A stretch of DNA of 64,000 bases from the NCBI GenBank assembly GCA_036971475.1, contig JBAIZL010000063.1:635889-699888 (forward strand). The letters are read 5' to 3'. Under the pieces are notes generated by a model. It made no database searches. It was given only the letters and a program-made list of their open reading frames with translations, and had not been told where the DNA came from. Below, piece by piece: positions 58,660 through 64,000 of the stretch (position 1 is the first letter of the stretch; every line of letters begins with the position of its first letter). A program made the translations under genes and the position numbers. The stretch is from Prosapia bicincta (Eukaryota > Arthropoda > Insecta > Hemiptera > Cercopidae).

Positions 58660-60439
58660 TGTAGCGAGAAAGCTTGCCATATTTATTTATCATCCTGATC
58701 GTTCCTTTAAATCCTTTATCTTGTTCTATAAAGCTAATGAGAGAGAATTTGTGAAAATTTATTTTAATTTGCATTATTAATATTTTCAAAGTTTTCTGGT
58801 ATCCATTTCTGTTATCTTTAAAATTACTTCATTTTGTCTTTGACACAAATATTCTTCATATATATTTTTGCCTCGAACATTTCTTCCGTTTGGAGGTACC
58901 TATCTGTAGATAGTTCCTTTGTAAAGAAATGAAGCTTTCTTTTCTTCTTACTCAGTATTAGTATATTCAATTTACCATTTTTTATTTCTTTCTTTCTTAT
59001 TTAATAGGCTTTGTGTTGCAGCAAATCAGTTTTCTACATACATACTTATATATTCAGTTTCTTGTAAAGTACAGTTTACTATACTAAAATAATCATTATC
59101 TTTACTAATAGTTGAAAGAATAAATTTCTTCTGCAAATAAATCATACCTTTACTTCCCATACATTGGTTTTTATGGCTCATTATAGCTCTCGTTCAGTCT
59201 TGTTGTGCAGCAGAAGCAATAATTTTGTGGGTTCATTTTTTATTGTTACATCAAGTTCACTTACATCGGATTACCAAGACTTTACCCATTTACAGAGGCC
59301 AGCGACCAATATATATTTTACATTTATTATTTAGAATACCATTTTAGGATAAAAAATCATCTGATAACATCTATTTGTATGGACTTATAAGTATGGAGTA
59401 TAATACCATACTACCAAAATTATATCCTTTTTTCCATACTCTAAACCCATTTGCTCTTACTATGGGAATTTTTGTTTTCATACTTTTTATTCGACCTCTT
59501 TGATAACTAATTTTTCGTTTCATCGGTGATGGCTAACCAAACTCACGACAACTTTCAGCTAAGAAAATCAAATATTTTATAGCACAGTGAATCACTATCT
59601 AACACTAAGTTGACGGTAACTAAACATATGCGAAAACAGAACGAATCCGATTAGCGGAGCTCTACCGTGTTATATGTAACTCATGCGTCTGGTAGTGAAA
59701 TTATCTGCGCCATTAGTTAGTAAGAAAGAGTGTAATCTTCACACTTTCTGCAACTTCTTACTCTAGGCCAGCCTGGTGTTACTTACTGTAACCAAGTAGC
59801 TACTTATTTAAGTCGGACAAATATTAAATATATCAATTTAGCCAAAGTTATACAAGTTTTTTTTCAATTCCACTATTAGTTCTTTAAAACTCTAAACTTA
59901 TCCTATTTATCCCTACAAATGTTTAAAACTTGTAGTGCCACTTTCTGTTTATACAGTTTTTCAAATATTATTTAATTAATATTAATAATGAATTTCGCTT
60001 TTTATTTTGCCAATTAATTGTACATTTAGTCAAATGTACATAGATATTTATATTAATTCTAATTGTTTGATAAAAATAACTAAAATGTTTTTTATCTTGT
60101 TCTAAGTAGGAATGGCTAAAAAAAATTGTTTATATTACATGTTCAAATAAAAGTGAATTGTTCTTTATAAGTCCTCTATAAATTACAAGTTAGCCTACAG
60201 TTAGTATAAATTAAAAGATCATTATAGTAATTAGAAAAGAACGTCAAATTCTGGCGATGGGTTCTTATCCTCTCCTTGGCCTGAGAGTGGATAACTCCAC
60301 CCCTAAATAGTATAGGGGTTACTTAAAGTGCATTATTTAGTTTTTTAAAGCGTAATAGACTCGACACCAATGAACTTTAATTTTCCAAGAGATAATCATT
60401 GCAAAATAATATTTAACTCTCTCTCTCTTTGTATATAAG

Positions 60440-60508
<69 letters not shown>

Positions 60509-60741
60509 TACTATTTATTTAATTGACCATTTATTTATCTAGCTATAAATCTATATATCTGTAACGTATAAACGTATTTAGTTTCTTAAAAATATATTAA
60601 TGGATTATTTTTTATAAATTCTATGTAAATTATTATTTAGACTGTAAATATAAAATGGATTTATGCATTTATCTAGATTTCGTTTTCAATTGATTACGCT
60701 ATGATCTTTGTTTAAGACAGTTTTTATTTTCTTTTTTTCAG
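58561..60741 (+). other. Intron 3 of host gene
   Basis: GT-AG intron of about 2.2 kb with a (TA)n run near each end (about 58591-58656 and 60441-60505). The rest is unique AT-rich DNA. Confidence 0.5.
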
Positions 60742-60744
60742 AAG

Positions 60745-60785
60745 CCACGTCCTGGCTTCGAGGTTTGGAACGGCTTCTGGTGGAG
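60745..60785 (+). CDS. Host gene exon d with NAGNAG acceptor (41 or 44 nt)
   Basis: The acceptor is ctttttttcagaag, two AGs three bases apart. Using the second AG, the split codon from exon c becomes TCC and the exon reads STSWLRGLERLLVE, leaving in phase 0 at gag|GTAAGC. Using the first AG (exon from 60742) makes the split codon TAA, stopping the protein right after RRTLSF. The first AG (cag) is the stronger consensus. The phase fit to both neighbours supports a real exon. The peptide could form a short amphipathic helix. Confidence 0.5.
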
Positions 60786-61168
60786 GTAAGCACAAATTTA
60801 ATATATACTCTAAATAAATATAATCCTCAGTTCTGTTTTAGCGTTGCTACAGTGCAGTAGAGTTGACAGTCGTAGCGAGTGATGTTGAGTTTTGAGCTTA
60901 TCCCTCCATTGTCATGTGCCTTGTTATCAATTCTTTGTTAGGGATAGCCTTGGGCCGGTAGTGATTGGACTTTTCCTATCTACGCTTAGCTTTATGTTTA
61001 CATTTAATTCATTTGGCAATTTACTCATAAGTTTTTCAAATTACTGTGTTGAAAAGAAAAAAACTGATATTTTGCAACAATTTGTTCTTAGTATAATTAT
61101 GTTTCACTTCTGAATCTGCCCAAAACCATTCTCGTTAGTGTTTCTTCTTGCCCATCCATGATAGTTCG

Positions 61169-61381
61169 TACACCCATGTATAGTGTACAGTTACTTAGTG
61201 TACGAAATAGTTTGTGTACGTTAGATATTGTAAGGGGCAGAACCTAAAGCTGTGATAGTTTTGCCAGCAACCGATTCTGCACCCATCCACAAGGAACTTC
61301 AGTCAAGAGGAATCTCGTCACTCCACTCCTCACGGAGGACAAAAAATTCATAGTCTGATACACCCATGTATAGTGTACAGT
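61169..61381. repeat. Direct duplication 190 bases apart
   Basis: tacacccatgtatagtgtac plus 'agt' occurs at 61169-61191 and 61359-61381. The words around both copies also resemble each other (tgacttt/tacttag; gcgtatga/gtgtacga). Confidence 0.85.
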
Positions 61382-61758
61382 GACTTTGCGTATGATATTC
61401 TGTGGTTATCTAATAGAGAAATATTCAGCTGAATGGCATGTACAGCGATCTTTGCAGAGGACGTTTTTTAATCAACACAGGTGGATCTGTCCTGTTGCTG
61501 CAAGGAGTTCCTTGGTTTGATATATAGTTCACACCAGAAGAGCGAACACAAACAATACCTGGCCGTCGGTGTACGGTCGTCCTGAACTTCTAGCGATTAT
61601 CGCTCATATTATACAAAACTATACAAAAATTGTAAGAACCAGTACGACGATTAACAACAAATTAAAAACGGCGAACAAAAACTCGTATTCGATAATGTAT
61701 TCCTCAAAATCGTTTCAATAAGAAAGTCTTTATCATGATTGAGTATTACTGATGGGTT

Positions 61759-61971
61759 CATCTTAACAGATTAGTTTTGTGTGTCGTTTAAACTGATCAG
61801 TCAAGTGGGTCGTCTAAACTGATTACTTCAGTGAGTTGTCTAATCCGATCAGTTCAGTGTGTCGTCTAATCTAATTAGTTAAGTGAGTGGTCTAACGTGA
61901 TCAGTTCAGTGAGTCGTCTAAACTTATTAATTCAGAGAGTCGTCTAATTTGTTCAGTTGAGTGAGTCGTCG
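61759..61971. repeat. 26-bp tandem repeat, about 8 copies
   Basis: The unit is gtcgtctaaactgatcagtt plus cagtga, with starts at 61783, 61809, 61835 and so on, and a diverged copy before them. Copies carry frequent point changes but no indels. Confidence 0.95.
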
Positions 61972-62278
61972 ATTTAAAACTACTCCTTGCTTGTGCTTTG
62001 ATATTTTATGGTGATAAGAACCACCTATTACAGCTTATTCAGAATGAATACACTCATACTAAATGCGTCAATTGTGTACAAAAATAAAGTTTAGTTTTTG
62101 CATTTACTTTTTTTTACTAAATACTGTTCTTATGTCCTGTTTTACATTAAAAAAAACATCGAGACGAACATTTTATTTAAAAAATTATGTATATATATAT
62201 ATATTCTTAAACATATATAATCGTTATTAAAATAAAACGTTAAAAAAATGTTTTACTTTTAAATTTGAAATGGCGTAA

Positions 62279-62463
62279 TACTATTTCCAAATCAGATGGA
62301 TTGGCATGTAACTATAATGGAACCACAGGGAAGGTTTTTTTCTTTCATGTGCAAGCATAATCACTTTGATCGGTTAAACACTTCCTAAGTTATCGAGAAA
62401 AAAACAGAAAAAAATTACGGATCGAATACAAAACCTCCTCTTTTTTTGAAGTCGGTTAAAACA
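62279..62463 (+). repeat. Dispersed repeat family A, copy 2
   Basis: Colinear with 10389-10572. It ends cctcctctttttttgaagtc then ggttaaaac, the better preserved version of the 3' end. It lies in host intron 4, about 80 bases before the last exon. Confidence 0.75.
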
Positions 62464-62543
62464 TTGTAAAAAGAACCTTGATGCATAAAAAAAATTGCTA
62501 AATCATATTAAAATGTGTTTTAAAGAATTATTTCCTTTCACAG

Positions 62544-62588
62544 GTTGCTGAAATGAAAGTTTTCCCGCCCACAAGTTCTTCGTTTTGA
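62544..62588 (+). CDS. Host gene exon e, ends in stop
   Basis: Acceptor atttcctttcacag; phase 0 continues exon d to give VAEMKVFPPTSSSF then TGA (62586-62588). The other two frames stop within four codons, so only the phase predicted by exon d is open, which supports the chain. Sixty-seven bases after the stop is a perfect donor sequence (ttcag|GTAAGG at 62656), so the exon may be followed by a 3' UTR intron. Confidence 0.5.
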   Translation, partial: VAEMKVFPPTSSSF

Positions 62589-62655
62589 CCAATCTTCTAA
62601 ATTTCACTTTTCGACACAACCTTATCCAAATCTTCTGAAGAACAGGGTCATTTCA
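62589..62655 (+). other. Probable 3' UTR part of exon e
   Basis: Between the stop and the candidate donor at 62656. No polyadenylation signal lies in it, so the transcript would continue. Confidence 0.35.
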
Positions 62656-63275
62656 GGTAAGGAACTACCTAATCATTCAATAAAATAGAACAATAAATTG
62701 AATTATGTGTTTGCCAGTTATATATTATTTTAATTTAATCTCTAAATGATTATAAATTATTTTATGGAGATGGTAATATTTCATTATATGTCAAAACAAA
62801 TTATTGATCGAATAACATAACCTAAAATATCATAAAGAAGATTATTAGATATATTAGGAAAGGGGTCATAGAGACACAGTATTTGAACCTAGGCCCACCT
62901 GTAGAGTACCTGCAAAACTATTGTTCCTTCCTAGGAGGTTTGTACCAACTAAGCGAGAGATCTATATTTGTAAGATTGAAGAAGTAACTGAAATTCTTAA
63001 ATATAAATGAATTTCGTATTTAAATTGTATGTGATGCTATTTTTATTTCAATTAAATAATTGATTAATTTGATTATTATTGCATTACCACAAAGAACCAA
63101 AAGCTCATAGTATACGAAATGATTGAAAATACTCCAATCTTGTATTATCACGTGAAGTTACCCAACACATCCTGTAGCTCGCGACGCAGAGAGAAACTTT
63201 AGAATGTCTTTATCTCCTTTGTACTTGATACTGACGTCCGCAATTGTCCAAGAAATGTGTTTATAAGTTCACTTT
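62656..63275. other. AT-rich non-coding DNA
   Basis: Possible intron of the host 3' UTR; nothing else recognised. Confidence 0.4.
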
Positions 63276-63690
63276 ATACTATACTAGCATTACCCGGCGC
63301 CCGAAATCATAATTTTATAATGAAAAATAAATAATTATTAATTATTTTTCAACAAGAAAAACAAATCCGATATCAAAATATATAATTGTACATAGAATTT
63401 TGCAATTTTAAACAATTTAAAACAATAGCCTAATGCATTTTTATTTTTATATTACGTTTATAATTTTGGAAATTAATTGAGTAACGCTAGTATGTATATA
63501 TAAAGTTTAACAATAGACTTAAGGAAAGTTGTACCCTGAACAATCCAAGGCCTCTGGGGCGGAGCCGTAGAGTTAGATCTGCACCAATTTTCACTCTAAC
63601 CATCCTGGGAATATTTTAAACAATCTCTCCAAATTTCATTACCATCTATTCAGCAGTTTAGGCGTTCAAGAGGTACATACATACATACTT
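63276..63690 (+). repeat. Interspersed element, copy 1, ends in (CATA)n
   Basis: Starts atactagcattacccggcgc and ends ...attcagcagtttaggcgttc, then a tacatacatacata tract. This start and end style is common to short interspersed repeats or retroelement 3' ends in insect genomes (general knowledge, not searched). An inverted diverged form of the start lies at 11351. Confidence 0.65.
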
Positions 63691-63699
63691 ATATGGGTT

Positions 63700-63885
63700 T
63701 TTGAAGCATCCTAAGCTGCCTCTCGGGCTAAGTCCTGTGGGTGGATCAACACATGAATCATCCTGAGAATATGTTAAGCAATCCCTGAAAACTCCATTAC
63801 CTTCTGTTCAGCGGTTTAGGCGTCCATAAGATGCATATATATATATATATATATATATATTTATTTATTTATTTATTTATTTATA
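63700..63885 (+). repeat. Interspersed element, partial copy 2, ends in (AT)n(TTTA)n
   Basis: Colinear with the end of copy 1: atcatcctgagaatatgtta / accatcctgggaatatttta, cattaccttctgttcagcgg / cattaccatctattcagcag, then ttaggcgt. Its terminal microsatellite is (at)n then (ttta)n rather than (cata)n. Confidence 0.75.
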
Positions 63886-64000
63886 TTAAGATTGTCATTA
63901 TGAAAACTCTAGAAAATGTTTTGGAAAATCCCTGTGTTAGAAAAATTTTCAAAACATTTAACAAGCGTATGGCTTAAGAAAATTTACAGAATAATCAATT
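63886..64000. other. AT-rich end of window
   Basis: Nothing recognisable. Confidence 0.4.

Larger units (their letters stand above)
60786..62543 (+). other. Intron 4 of host gene
   Basis: GT-AG intron of about 1.76 kb. It contains a repeated 23-base stretch (61169 and 61359), the 26-bp array at 61759-61971 and dispersed repeat A copy 2. Confidence 0.45.

Noticed and set aside
58346..58789. 147-codon minus-strand frame over exon c and (TA)n
   Set aside because: Antisense of exon c joined to a (TA)n translation; plus-strand splice phases fit better.

Overview
The window looks like AT-rich nuclear DNA from an arthropod, most likely an insect. The evidence is the mobile-element mix (an intact Jockey-type LINE, two R1-clade LINE fragments, two Penelope-like fragments and an IS630/Tc1/mariner-type transposase relic), the many (TA)n and (CA)n microsatellites, and small GT-AG exons separated by long introns. 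A hemipteran would fit, partly because the octamer taggccta recurs, but that is a weak inference. There are no operons, CRISPR arrays, rRNA genes or convincing tRNA genes.

Layout. 1-23 kb is mostly AT-rich non-coding DNA. It is broken by microsatellites, a perfect G-quadruplex motif (3.6 kb), CpG-rich islands (2.4-3.25 and 5.24-5.58 kb), a degenerate ~136-bp tandem repeat (6-7 kb), a GC-rich decayed coding block of unknown family (11.35-11.88 kb) and a 22-bp minisatellite (18.6-19.05 kb). 23-32 kb is a graveyard of retroelements: a Penelope-like RT plus endonuclease (minus strand), a 5'-truncated R1-clade LINE (plus), a second Penelope-like endonuclease (plus) and another R1-clade tail (minus). 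32.3-35.6 kb is a G-poor block ending in a CpG-rich stretch. It carries three same-direction CAAGATGGCG-like start/YY1 motifs and may be the 5' end of an unrecognised minus-strand gene. 38.7-45.8 kb is an unusual cluster of unrelated tandem arrays (76-bp satellite, 35-bp, 136-bp and 36/42-bp units), followed by the transposase relic.

The best preserved element is a complete, probably young Jockey-type LINE at 47.73-52.44 kb (minus strand). It has both ORFs open, a poly(A) tail, flanking 13-14 bp target-site duplications and an internal promoter signature (AGTC at +1, GGATG at +28 to +32).

The only host gene supported by splice logic lies on the plus strand at 53.05-62.59 kb. Five small exons have consistent phases (1-1, 1-1, 1-1, 1-0, then 0 to stop) and encode the C-terminal part of a protein: a Cys-rich/basic juxtamembrane-like segment, a linker, an acidic tract and a short hydrophobic tail. 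Its upstream exons are not identified. The entry to exon 4 is a tandem NAGNAG acceptor in which one AG gives an immediate stop and the other continues the protein, so this may be a switch between two C-termini. I did not recognise the family. No clearly new multi-gene system is visible; the most notable signals are the satellite microinversion, the NAGNAG stop/continue site, the intact LINE and the in-frame 36/42-bp repeat.
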